A program made the position numbers and the translations under genes. The notes beneath the pieces are model-generated. The model was not told the DNA's origin and did no database searches. It was given only the letters and a program-made list of their open reading frames with translations. Below are positions 34,601 through 44,700 of a stretch of DNA of 64,000 bases, piece after piece. Origin of the DNA: Phytoseiulus persimilis (Eukaryota > Arthropoda > Arachnida > Mesostigmata > Phytoseiidae). The stretch lies in contig CM075102.1 in NCBI GenBank assembly GCA_037576195.1, positions 18,534,745-18,598,744 of the forward strand, given 5' to 3'. Each line of letters opens with the position of its first letter. Position 1 is the first letter of the stretch.

Positions 34601-36715
34601 AGCCACGCGCCTGCGTGAAAACCGAGATATATGGCACGCACGACAGAACTCTCATAGCTTCCAGGCGTCAGAGGATGCATCCCAACGTGGGAGACGGAAA
34701 CGAACGTAGCTCACCCTAACTGATTTCTTCGCCGAACCTACAGGTTGTTCGGTGTGACCGGTCTATGCTCAGCCTGTCACAAACAGATTCCGGCATTCGA
34801 AATGGTCATGCGGGCCAGAGGCAACGTTTACCATCTCGAGTGTTTCGCTTGCCAGCAGTGTAACCACCGGTAAGTCAGCGCTGGAGACCCAGAAAGGCTC
34901 AGAAGTCGTCGCTTCGGATCGATCAGGAATCGGATGACTACGAATTCTCTCGTCGAGACAGCTCAGGGCTTGGTGGAAGGCCAACATTTCGCACCGCGAG
35001 CTGGCGGGGACTCTTGACTGCTTCGCGGGAATGGCGATTCCGCGGGATCGAGCCTGCAACTGACTGACTCATGAAATACTTGCTGAACGGAGTTGGCTTG
35101 GGGCGGTCGGAGAGTTGAGCAACAAATAGAGCAGCGAACATTTTGAACAATGACATGAACAAAAGTTTTCAACTCGTTAGCAAAGCGTCTAACTCAATTA
35201 GGATCGTCGTTAAGCTCTTCAAAGTGTCGTTGGTAACATACGAGGTTTACTACTCGCAGCAGTCGACGGGGGGTGAATCGGGAGGGTCAGTGGGAGAAGA
35301 AAAAGAAGGGCGGCGTGAAGTTCGAGGGAAGCGTAAACAGCCAAAGAGTGTGAGACTGGTGATCTATGACTGTGAGTATAGAGGTTGTAGAAACGGATTG
35401 AGTAGAGCTTGTGCGAGCGGGAAAAAGTGAGAGCGGCCTCTGAGCGGAGAGGAAAAGTGACGCGACAAGAATAATAGGTTCATTGATTATCGCACTAGGT
35501 CGGTCGCAACGCTGCTTGGTTGAATTGCAGTAGCCAGCAGTCAGTGACAATAATCTGGGCCATATGTTGCTTTCGTTTCCGCGATGTCGGTCGTTGTTGG
35601 TATCGTTTCGAGTTGGGGGATGAGGGGGGAAGGTGGATGCTCGGCGCTTTGTGAGTGGGTGGCTGGGAGGGAGGCTGAACAAATCAAGTTACAACGGCGA
35701 CCATGGGGGCGACGAAACCAGCTCCTCCATTCGAGGAGCGAGGAGAAACAAGGGGGAGGGAGGAACAAAAGAGACAAAGATGCGCGCGGAGACTTGGACA
35801 GCAGTACTAAGACAGATCGATGTTTCGTTGCAGTTTCTGTGTCGGAGATCGCTTCTATCTCCATGAGAACCGAATTCTTTGCGAGTATGATTACGAAGAA
35901 CGCATGGTGTTCTCCCAGATGGGCGGCCAGTATCCGATCCAAGGCGCCGCTCCACCTATGCAGCAGCACCCGCCACACCATCACCACCATCAGCAGCAGC
36001 CGCAGCAGCAACCCGGCTCGCCATACTCGATGAACGGAACCCATACCCCCACCCATCACCCTCATCAAGGATCGTCGATGATGCCTCTGACCCCTCCTCA
36101 GCAGCAACAGTCCCTTGACAGATCTCCTCTGACAACTGCTCATCACAAACAGCGAACTAATCAGCAGCAAGGCAATCCACAAGCTCCATCGCAAGGTCAA
36201 ACAGGTAGGTTCCAGCGATTCTGGAAAATATCTTCGGGCAAACGCTGCATGCTCGTATGCCCTCATCTTCCGATTCCCATATTCCTCCAAATCAGCTGAG
36301 TCACGGCGCAGCTGTCACCGATCCTCCTAACACCACGTTCCCTCAATGTCCTCCTGAAGACCCTCGCTGATAGGACTCCGATATTCAATAACTCTGATAT
36401 CGAGGGAAGGTGCCATGAGTCTTTGGGACATCTCTACTGGTAGAAAACGAAAGAGCGACATTCAGTTTCCTCAAGGCAACTAGACTTTAGAATTCCGATG
36501 AGCTAGGACGGAATCGAGGACGGGGAGTGCGTGATGAACGCACGCTTCGTAGCGAGCGCAAAACTGAGCAATCCAGGGCGCGTTTTTTTGCAGGCACGCC
36601 TGGCGCACCGACTCAACCCGAGGGCGATATCCTATTTGACGTAACTTCAAATGGATCGACAGTGGCCGGAACTCCTCAGGGTTCTCAGAACCCCGGAAGC
36701 AACAGCGGGAAGTGA
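22488..36715 (+). CDS. LMO: LMO-A: LIM-domain-only transcription cofactor (rhombotin/Beadex type), six coding exons
   Basis: Nuclear adaptor protein. LMO proteins do not bind DNA; they bridge LDB1/Chip and bHLH, GATA or LIM-homeodomain factors. Coding exons are 22488-22626, 32444-32633, 32838-32975, 34744-34869, 35834-36204 and 36594-36715. They total 1,086 nt (361 codons plus stop) with every junction in phase. Residues 1-46 are a Pro/Gln-rich leader. LIM1 has zinc ligands C100, C103, H121, C124 / C127, C130, C150, D153. LIM2 has C164, C167, H186, C189 / C192, C195, C214, D217. Residues about 220-361 form a Gln/His/Pro-rich tail. Vertebrate LMO1-3 are only about 145-165 aa, so the tail is an extension. 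The distal first exon is inferred from phase and from its resemblance to the LMO-B leader. The neighbour LMO-B points toward it from the other strand. Confidence 0.92.
23842..23867 (+). repeat. G-rich tract (G16, A, G9)
   Basis: Simple G run abutting the B box of the 23.9-kb tRNA-like element; the C-rich run on the opposite strand. Confidence 0.85.
23842..23990 (-). repeat. tRNA-like SINE candidate
   Basis: On the - strand an A-box-like TAGCCGAGTGGATTTAGCC (23985-23967) is followed about 100 nt later by a B-box-like GTTCGAACCCC (around 23874-23864) and a C-rich run interrupted once. The box spacing is too large for a normal tRNA, and the 5' and 3' ends do not pair as an acceptor stem. Confidence 0.35.
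26362..27000 (-). pseudogene. Possible decayed coding fragment inside LMO-A intron 1
   Basis: Two consecutive - strand frames (about 26998-26653 and 26634-26362) lie in the same phase with one TGA between them. Together they make roughly 200 codons. The first part contains [20 protein letters not shown], the second opens with ATG and [20 protein letters not shown] one-base shift near 26362 prolongs the open frame further. No splice signals remove the stop. I read it as a broken gene fragment, or chance; the family is not recognised. Confidence 0.25.
32444..32633 (+). CDS. LMO: LMO-A coding exon 2 (linker and start of LIM1)
   Basis: Acceptor TTGTTGCAG at 32435-32443, donor GTAAGC at 32634. 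It encodes a basic Ser-rich linker, then the first two LIM1 zinc ligands (CAGC) and stops inside an Arg codon before YLLRALD. An in-frame ATG at 32458 could serve as a shorter start (310 aa) if exon 1 is not used. Confidence 0.9.
32737..32782 (+). repeat. Short tandem repeat in LMO-A intron
   Basis: GGTTATTTTTGGCTT-type units repeated about three times in the 204-nt intron that splits LIM1. Confidence 0.7.
32838..32975 (+). CDS. LMO: LMO-A coding exon 3 (rest of LIM1)
   Basis: Carries [13 protein letters not shown] and the conserved RLGEVGSTL, and ends at DYLR in phase 2 with a GTCAGT donor. It completes all eight zinc ligands of LIM1. The intron before it, 204 nt, is absent from LMO-B. Confidence 0.95.
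34744..34869 (+). CDS. LMO: LMO-A coding exon 4 (first half of LIM2)
   Basis: Begins after CTACAG and ends at GTAAGT. It encodes [26 protein letters not shown] and NHR. At 126 nt it is the same length and phase (2 to 2) as the matching LMO-B exon. Confidence 0.95.
35834..36204 (+). CDS. LMO: LMO-A coding exon 5 (end of LIM2 and Gln/His tail)
   Basis: Starts with FCVGDRFYL and contains the last zinc ligands in [10 protein letters not shown]. It then runs into a low-complexity tail of Gln, His and Pro (runs of five His and several three-Gln blocks), ending at a GTAGGT donor. The antisense frame is also open here for about 250 codons; that is a shadow of this exon. Confidence 0.93.
36594..36715 (+). 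CDS. LMO: LMO-A last coding exon
   Basis: Follows a TTTTTTTGCAG acceptor, continues the Gly/Thr/Pro/Ser-rich tail in frame and ends with TGA at 36713-36715. The phase 1 junction with exon 5 gives a clean Thr-Gly join. Confidence 0.88.
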
Positions 36716-37156
36716 TTTGACGATCGACGAACTCTGAAGGGAAGCGACGGATCGGATCTCTCATTGTAGATCCTCATTTTTTGCAGTTTGTCGTGTTGAA
36801 ACTTGTGTTCAGGAAGGTTCAAGTTCCCTACGCTCATGTTCGAATAGGAAAAAGTCGAGGGAAGTCCACCGTTGAAGCCAAATGGATGTTTTCCGAGGTC
36901 CAGTCATGCAACAGCTCTCCTTGAGCTGGAAATTCTTGTAAATACTCCATGCGGGAGCCCATGATCCACATCTCGTTTCTGTAAACATTTTCGGAAGAGC
37001 GCACTTTCGCATTTACATATTAGCCTCTCGAAAATGCTCCCGTCGTCGAAAGCGGAGATAACTGAGTGATAACAAAAATCTGTAATTGCGTTTTGTGTGA
37101 GTTGACAATATTGTGATCGAGTTCTGCGAAGAAACATTCGGAAAGAGTCATTTGAA

Positions 37157-37162
37157 AATAAA
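37157..37162 (+). terminator. Candidate polyA signal for LMO-A
   Basis: AATAAA 442 nt after the LMO-A stop and the first canonical hexamer I found downstream. The cleavage site is not determined. Confidence 0.4.
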
Positions 37163-37479
37163 CCGATGATGCAAATCGATCTGAGCACTGATTTTCATTG
37201 TGGTTCAACTCAACCCGATGGCTGAATTTCGCTAGATGAATCATGACCAGTCTGACCGCTGTCGATGTACACATGAGAACGATTCGTACCAGGGCATGGC
37301 CTCCAAGCCGAAGGTGCGGAACGAGGGGAACAGGGAATTCCCACAGCAGCTGACACTTCCTGAAGGATTACGAGGGTCGCTCGTGGACTTCGCTTAGCTC
37401 TGGAGGGGTCCTGGCACCGCAGTCCGTTATTTACCCTCGCTGCCCTACCCTTGAAGATATTTTTCTGGTCGTTCCTGGT

Positions 37480-37615
37480 CTTCGAAGACGGAGCTGGCGG
37501 GAGTCGAGCCGCCTGCCCCGTCCCGCCCTCTCTCCGGAGCAGCGCCGATGCGTCTCATACGATTTGCCCGCGCAACGTTAACCGCATCAACAACTAGGCC
37601 ATCTCGTCCGCTGAA
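37480..37615 (-). repeat. Second tRNA-like SINE candidate
   Basis: A-box-like TGGCCTAGTTGTTGATGCGG (37601-37582) and B-box-like GGCTCGACTCCCGCC (37510-37496) on the - strand, about 105 nt end to end, the same layout as the 23.9-kb element. It lies between the two LMO polyA signals. A 17-bp segment (CAYACGATTTGCYCGCG) recurs at 40474-40490. Confidence 0.35.
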
Positions 37616-38541
37616 GCTCATTCCATCGAGCTCAGAATACGGAGACAATCAATCACACAAATACTGCGGAATTCATTCGTGGGGAAGACATCGCTCCTCA
37701 GCGACATTCCCTTTCCTCTCAGATATCTTCTCCTTCTGTGGAAAAAACGTCGCTCCTCTGAAGAGGTATCCGAATCTCCGATGGATGATTCCAGACGCCT
37801 GATTTCCCGCGCCGAGAGAGGTATACCAGGATCACGGAACTTTTAGGAGGCAATGTCGTTAGAAGAGGATCTAGGCAGAAGAGGAACTCTATTGACATTG
37901 AGCTTCCCACAACACCTTCGAAGTGCCAGGTAGACGGGAACAGGTCGAGAGATTCTCCGTCCGCGCGCATCACGGTCTGTCCGAATCGCGATCAGACGAG
38001 TTTAGCATCTAATTCGGTTCCTGGGAGAAAAACGGGAGAGTCGGATCACTCACATTTACCTCTTCGGTCGAAGCTGAGAAATGGTCACCGTCATGCCAGA
38101 GGACTCCACGCTCTAAACAGCTCTCTTCCGCGTGTGCGTACTGCCGAACATTCTATACGCCTCCATGTATAGAATCGATCCATCTGCCGTCCTCTACCTC
38201 GATCTTGACGAAGGATTCGAGCTCGCTGATCTCGAGATACCCAAAATCACTGAGAGAGAGTTTAACGAAAAAAAAAGTAATTCCCCGATTTTGCATTCAC
38301 CCATACCGGAGCGAATGGCTCATCAGTCCTGGAAATCGTAGCACTCAGAAAACACTTCAGCAGTCTTCCCTGTATCCGAGCAAGCAAGACCCGTCACGGT
38401 CTCCCAAGCAACAGACAGTTTTCTGTTTTCCGAGAAGACGCGCACTTATTTCCGAAGACCGCTAGTTTTGAGCCTCCAGGTAGCTCGCCCTATCAATCGA
38501 TTGAAAACAGGAACAGTTCTTCATCATCATCATGGGCTCTT

Positions 38542-38547
38542 TTTATT
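38542..38547 (-). terminator. Candidate polyA signal for LMO-B
   Basis: AATAAA on the - strand 130 nt after the LMO-B stop. Confidence 0.5.
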
Positions 38548-38676
38548 CTAAACCATTCCATTAGATCTGAGCTGCGTTAACCTACGTTGTCATATTTACA
38601 AAACTCAGCACATATTCAGCAAAAAGATTGCGTTCGTTGGATCACAAATCAGGGAAGCCTCTACGGTTTCGATGCG

Positions 38677-38767
38677 CTAAGCTCCAGTCGAATAATACAA
38701 CGGGCTGTAGTCATCTTCGCAGAGAATCCGATTATTATGGAGATAAAAACGATCGCCGACGCAAAAC
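38677..38767 (-). CDS. LMO: LMO-B last coding exon
   Basis: Follows GCGTTGCAG and encodes [29 protein letters not shown] and a TAG stop. The 120-nt intron before it matches the LMO-A intron position. Confidence 0.93.
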
Positions 38768-41700
38768 CTGCAACGCAGAAGAATCATTCAATCCTCCCAC
38801 CGAGCGTCCTGGAGTCTACCACGACTGACATTACCGATCGAAACTACCCAGTCTTCAATTAAGCATGCGAAACAGTTTTCTACGAACCTATGATTGCACT
38901 GTTGACAAGCGAAACACTCGAGGTGGTAAACGTTGCTACGAGCTCTCATCACCATCTCGAAAGAAGGTATCGTTTTGTGGCACGCGGAGCACAGTCCAGC
39001 CGTCCCGTAGATCCTGCGGGAGAAACAGGGCGTTAGGGATATAGTGTCCCGGAATTCATGTTTTACATCCGCGTTCTCCAGATCGGTCCACGTTCTCGGA
39101 GATCGAATGCTGTTCGCACATTCGGCCAATCGAGGGGGAGGCAGCCTTTGTTTCGATGTCTGAACGTTCTTAGGAAGGAGAGGAGAAGCCGGGAAAAAAC
39201 ACCTCTTTTCACGCGCGATGGAAGCTGAACGCGGGAGGTGATTCTACAAAAACTTGTAAATGGCTGCCGTCCAATGCCTATTAAGCCGCTCAAGCCAGCG
39301 GGGAAAGTACGCCATGTCAGCAGAAATATCTCATAGGGAAATATCCTTTCTGTCCCTCCACTTTCCCGCAATGCTCGTAGTCGTCGTCGTCTCCGCCGCC
39401 GCCACCACCTCCTCCCTTCGGGTTCTTGCGCCCGCGTCGGCAACTCTCGAACGAACATTTGCAAATTTTCAAAAGGGCAAAAGTGCAAAGCGGATTCGGT
39501 GCTCAAGTATTCAAATCGTAAACCCAGCGGACGGAGCGTGGAATACATTGTGAAGATAATCGTCGGCTGTGTTGAAAAAAATTCAGCCTAATCCCTGGCT
39601 TGCTGGATCTGGTCAGCGCACGAACTGACTCATAGATCAACTGGCTGCGTGACTGACCAACCAATAAACTTCAAGACCAAAGCAAACTCAGCGCTGGGTC
39701 CTCGGTCGTGGATCGCGACGATTTCCATCTGCCTAGCATTCGCGAAACTGACGCCCGAGTCCAGCGGGTCTCGACGCTCTCGTTGGAGTTCGATGACACT
39801 TTAAAATGCAGAGAATGGAGTTTCGCATTCGTTGCATTCCTCGTGAGATTCTGAAACTCGATTCGCGAATGTCAAGGGTCAAGGAGCGAGCGCCGAGAGG
39901 AAACAGACTTTACGGAGTGTCGTCAGCGGAGCCGGAATTCTCCCTATAAATCCGGATACAAGGTATCGGGTTGAACACATAGCAGTTCTCGCTCACAATC
40001 CGGCTCGTCGAATCGTTTGGTTTGCCGAAGTGCTACCGTCGATCCGGTCGGATCACATCTTGCAGAGTATGTGGGAGCAGGGCGGTATCACCATCCAAAC
40101 TTTGAATGAACAGCACATATAGCGGCGTTTAATGGTTTTACTGCAACCTTCATTACAAGGAAGCCCACCGGGGCATTTCAGCTCACGCATTGGAGAGATC
40201 CGAGGGATAGATGAAGACTCGCGTGCAAGAGATGGCATGGAAGGAGTGCTAGTGTGGCCTCGTCGCTCGCAGAATCACTGCGTTCGGGTTCGGAAGAACA
40301 TTCGATGCGAATTAGAGACACGACACGCGACTGCCGCGTAGAGGCTTCCTTGGACGGGATGCAGGGTGGAGGCGAGCAGATATGTGCCAGACAACCGACT
40401 CTGCGGAGGAAATTGAGCCCGCAATTGTATCGAATCCGAATTGTTTTACAACGGCCGCGTCCCGGGGTAGCTTCACACGATTTGCTCGCGGTCCTGGCAC
40501 CACGATGTCCTGGCGAGGAGAGCAACGGCGACCTCGCTACGATCATGGTGGACCGCGTGTCGCAGGTTGTGTACGCGGTGCGTACGAAACCCTCTCGCCT
40601 GATGTGCAGCGTCAAGCCTACTTGTTAGCTAGTCCAAAGTCGGCTAATGAATGATTCGATGAAGGCGGTCGCCTCGAGCCGTGACGGCCAGTTCCAGCAA
40701 TATCGTAATGCGTTTATCTATTTAGTTCCAAATCGCTCGATTGATGTTCATTTCGATGTCGAATCAGTTTTGAGTGCTGCAGCCCCCTCCCGCTGACTGA
40801 CAATGAGGGTCGTACTGTTGTATCTGGCTTCATTTGCTCATTGTTGCAGGTTCACCTGGCCGGGCGGGCGGCTCCGTTTCCGCTCGCTCGATGTGCGCCC
40901 GAACGGAGCTGGCCGGGTGACCAAACCGTCACTTTGTCCTTCTATCACGAACATTCGACATCATCGAGCTCGACAAAAGAGCAATGAGAGAGGTTGTGCC
41001 TAGCGCACCCACTGGCCCTGCGGCCGCAGAGCCGGTCTTGTAGGAGCTTCTTGCTGCAGGATCATCAGCCTGGGAAGCCGATACAGAGACCGTCAAGCGG
41101 TCATTGAAAACAGTCATTGAAAACTTCAGGAGTACTTTTCCCTCGTCGTTTCCCTATGAGCCCGCGCTCGGAAGGCGAACGGCTTAAGTGCTTATATGGC
41201 GCGGCCTTATGACAGCACGGCCAGCAACCATAAAATAATGTTTAACTTCCTTTCCCAGGAGGAGCGGAGCAAGGGCCGAAGAAAGGACCACTGGACGCGC
41301 TGGATAGGACCTGCATGGGAGTTTACAACAAGCACGTGGGCAATCATTCGCTTTCGGAGGAGAAATCGCTTTGGCGGTGAGGGTGATGTAATGGGCAGAG
41401 TGAAGTGAAAAAATGGGGAGGAGAACAGCCACCCCCCCCCCTGATTCTGCCTCGAGTAGCAACGTTGTAGATCCCTGCATCGCAGGTACTCGACTCGTCC
41501 GACCTTGCCTCGACGGCCCCCACGGAGGAAACTCGACATGATCCACCGCAGGCTATCTAGACCAGTCCACTGACCTTAAATAATCTCGTCGACAGAGGAT
41601 GAGGTTGTTTTTGAAATACAGCGTGGAGCCGACCTCTCCTAGGCGACAGTCACAGCTCCCGCACTTCAGGCAGTCCTCATGCCACATTTTGTCCAGAGCG

Positions 41701-44700
41701 CAGAGCAGATATCGATCTTTGATGGAATTCTGACACCCGGCGCAGGTCGGTCGCGATTCCGAGAAAAGCGATGGGGGGATGTTGAGACCGTTCAGGTTGT
41801 TCGCAACATTGTCGTTGTCCAGACTGTTGCCGTCCACAGGCAAGGCGTCGCCGGTTGGCGCCCGGACGATGATCGTCGCTCCGGTGGGAAGCGACGGAGA
41901 GGACTGAGGCCTCCTTGGCTTCGTCTTCCTGATGGGTCCGATCGTATCTTCCCGCCGGTCACAATCTGCAAGAGAAGCGGAGAGATCGCTTAGCTAGCAT
42001 CCCGAGTGAACTTTTGCATTTCATCGCTCCTCGTTGGCTGATCGGTCGACTCCTTCTGAGTCAAATCGAGCTCGGACATTCGTTTGTGCAGACGAATGCC
42101 TTGATCAGCCGTGGCGGGAACACGTCTGGCCGCGGGTGGCAGCGACCAATATTATTGACAGAGGGGGCAAATGTTGCTAAGAGAGCCCAAACACTGCTGT
42201 ATCGGGGCAACGCTTCCCTCTATTGCTCTTCATTGTTCTCTACGGCGCTCGAGCCGTCGCTCAGTTTTCCCACCCGCCCCGCGTCGCCGACCGGTCCACC
42301 GACTGACTGACTGGCTCACTCGGTCGTCGTAATAATCATGAAACGGCTCACCCCGAGTAATAAGCCGGGCGTCTGCTGGGATTGCCAGGACCGCCGAACA
42401 CGCCCCTATCAGGTCAGAAAAAAACCCAAGCAGAACATCACTAATCGCCTCGCTCCAGCACTCATGGTCTATATGATCATGGTGTGTTTATCAAGGGTAA
42501 CGGCCACTCGCGGTCCGGTGGAGGGCAAGCCAAAGGTCGGTAAGCTGAGGCAGATGGAGGCGGGCCGCAACGATCGAAGGCAGAAGCGCACCCCTTCCTC
42601 GGCCGCGAATATAAATGACCGTTCAGAACAGATCAGTCAGCTCTTCCGTCTCGCTTGCGGTCTGAGGAGAACGAGCTGCGCTGGCGAAGGTACTTCCGCT
42701 TCTCCTCCACACGCCGCGAATCCCACTCAGCCTCCACCCGTGCTTCTCCGGTTGCCATCGAGAGGGTTAATGGCGAATTTCCCAATTTCATAGACGATCA
42801 GGTTCAGCCGTTCCGTTGCAGTATAGTCTCGTCCCTCTGATCTTTCCCACGTTCTGAGGCGCTGCATGTCATGAAGTTCCCGGAATGATTGAGGTATGAT
42901 ACCCAAATGGATCGGAAATCTGTCGGAGCTGGCACAATAAACATGACCTCGTCATCGCTGAATCCCTCCGTCGCCGAGCGGAGCACCAGCGTCGAGGCTC
43001 AAATGTTCGATTCGGGTTCGACAACTCTGAACAAGTCGGACTTTGAATGCTTGTATTATTTGTTCCGTTGTCAGCTCGCCGCTCGGGACGCTCAAGTGGC
43101 CCGAGACAGGACTTCAACGCAACTGGGGTGATCTTATGGAGTCCGACGACGATTTTGGAGCTTGCTGAAAGTTTTCTCAAGCAGCGGCGAAGAACCGAAC
43201 TCTGTCCGTCGCCGACATAAGTTGGAGCGACGTGGAAGCCGAACGAGAAATGGGATAAACTCTGACACTTGGCAGCCGGTCGGCCGACCAGCCGGCCGGC
43301 TGCCCGGGCGGTGAGATGCTTTCAACACACAGTGCTGGAAAAATAAAAACTGCCCCCTGAGCTAATAAAGTGCTTGATGCTAACTTGGCTCGACTTCCGC
43401 CGATGGGATTTAACTCCTCTTTCTGTTTCCCCCGGCAGTCGCTTTCCGACGCTCACTCGCGCACTCAGCTTTGCTTTTGCTCGGGTTCTTCGTCGAAAGT
43501 GCCCTGCCTCGCTCCTCGCGCTCTCTATCAATCTCTCGGTCCGTCAAATGTTTCGGTGTTTGTCCTCAAATTCGTTCCTCACAACTCCGGGCTCGTTTTT
43601 CGGGAAGTGCTCATCGCTTCCCCACGCCCTCAAGAGAAATCAAAGCGGGTTTGGCCGTCACGATCCCCAGTACTAATTGTCAGCTCTCGAGCGGTACCTA
43701 CAAAAGCTTAAGGACCCACCGACGAGGTCCTATGAGCGACAAGACTCCGTCACGTTGGTCAGATCGCCGTCATAGCTGTAAGTGCACTCTGTATCAGGCT
43801 CTACGTCCTGGATCTGTCCACTCAAACAAGCATCGTTGGGCGCCAATTAGGAAAAATCTCATTGGCTGAATCTGGAGTCGAGAGAGGTATCCGCAATCCT
43901 CGCTGACTCCCTATCCGCCGCCGTAGCTCGTTGCTCGGACTCACTCCAAGTGCCTCGGGCGATCCATTATTTACTTTGAATGAGAGGGTGAGTGGGAATA
44001 GGCTTAACTAATTAGTCCACTTGAAATAGATAGAAGCTTAAGAGAATTTCAAACAGGCCGCGCTGCTCGTCGTCCCGGCCATCAACGAGGGAAGGGCCCA
44101 GCGCTCTCTGGCCTGTCTTTCTTGCCCTCATTCAAGTCCTCGTACTCATCCCTCCGATCGGTTCCCTCGTTTGAAATGGGTGAATATTGCACTGGACACG
44201 AAACCCTACAAGTGGACTCCTGAGGATTCGGACAGATGGACTGGGCGGAAGATAGAGCGCACAAGAGGGCGAGCGTCATGTTATTATTCTTGAAGCCTCT
44301 CAGGACATCCCCACAGGAGGCTTCGGCACAAGACTTGTCTATTTGCCGCTGTAAGAAAGAGTCCGTACCGGGCTTCACGCGGAGTCGGTTCATGAACGAG
44401 GCTCAAAACTCATCTTCATTGGCGGGAGCATCTCGCCATTCACCTACGCTCTATTCTCAGGTGCCAAATGGAATTCACAGACATTGGAGTACGGATCGAC
44501 CTCGAGGTTTCATCCTCTGTCATATCAACTTCTGGAGGAGGCCGGAAGTCAGAGGTCTTAGGGTTTGCGGCTCTTGCGGGACCGCTGCCCAGGATTCGCC
44601 ACGCCTCTAGTGTCCATGGTCCAATATCAACTATTCATTGGAAAAATCGGTTATCGAGGCTTCATACAACACAAGAGTCCGGGGGCGCACCTGCAATGCC

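Noticed and set aside
34042-34709. 76- and 214-codon + frames inside the LMO-A intron
   Set aside because: They overlap in different frames, lack splice links to LMO-A and match no family I know.
35541-36290. 249-codon open frame on the - strand
   Set aside because: It is antisense to LMO-A exon 5 and its flanks; the CAG/CAC-rich sense exon keeps the opposite frame open.
41085-41115. Short tandem copy of GTCATTGAAAAC
   Set aside because: Two units only; too short to interpret.
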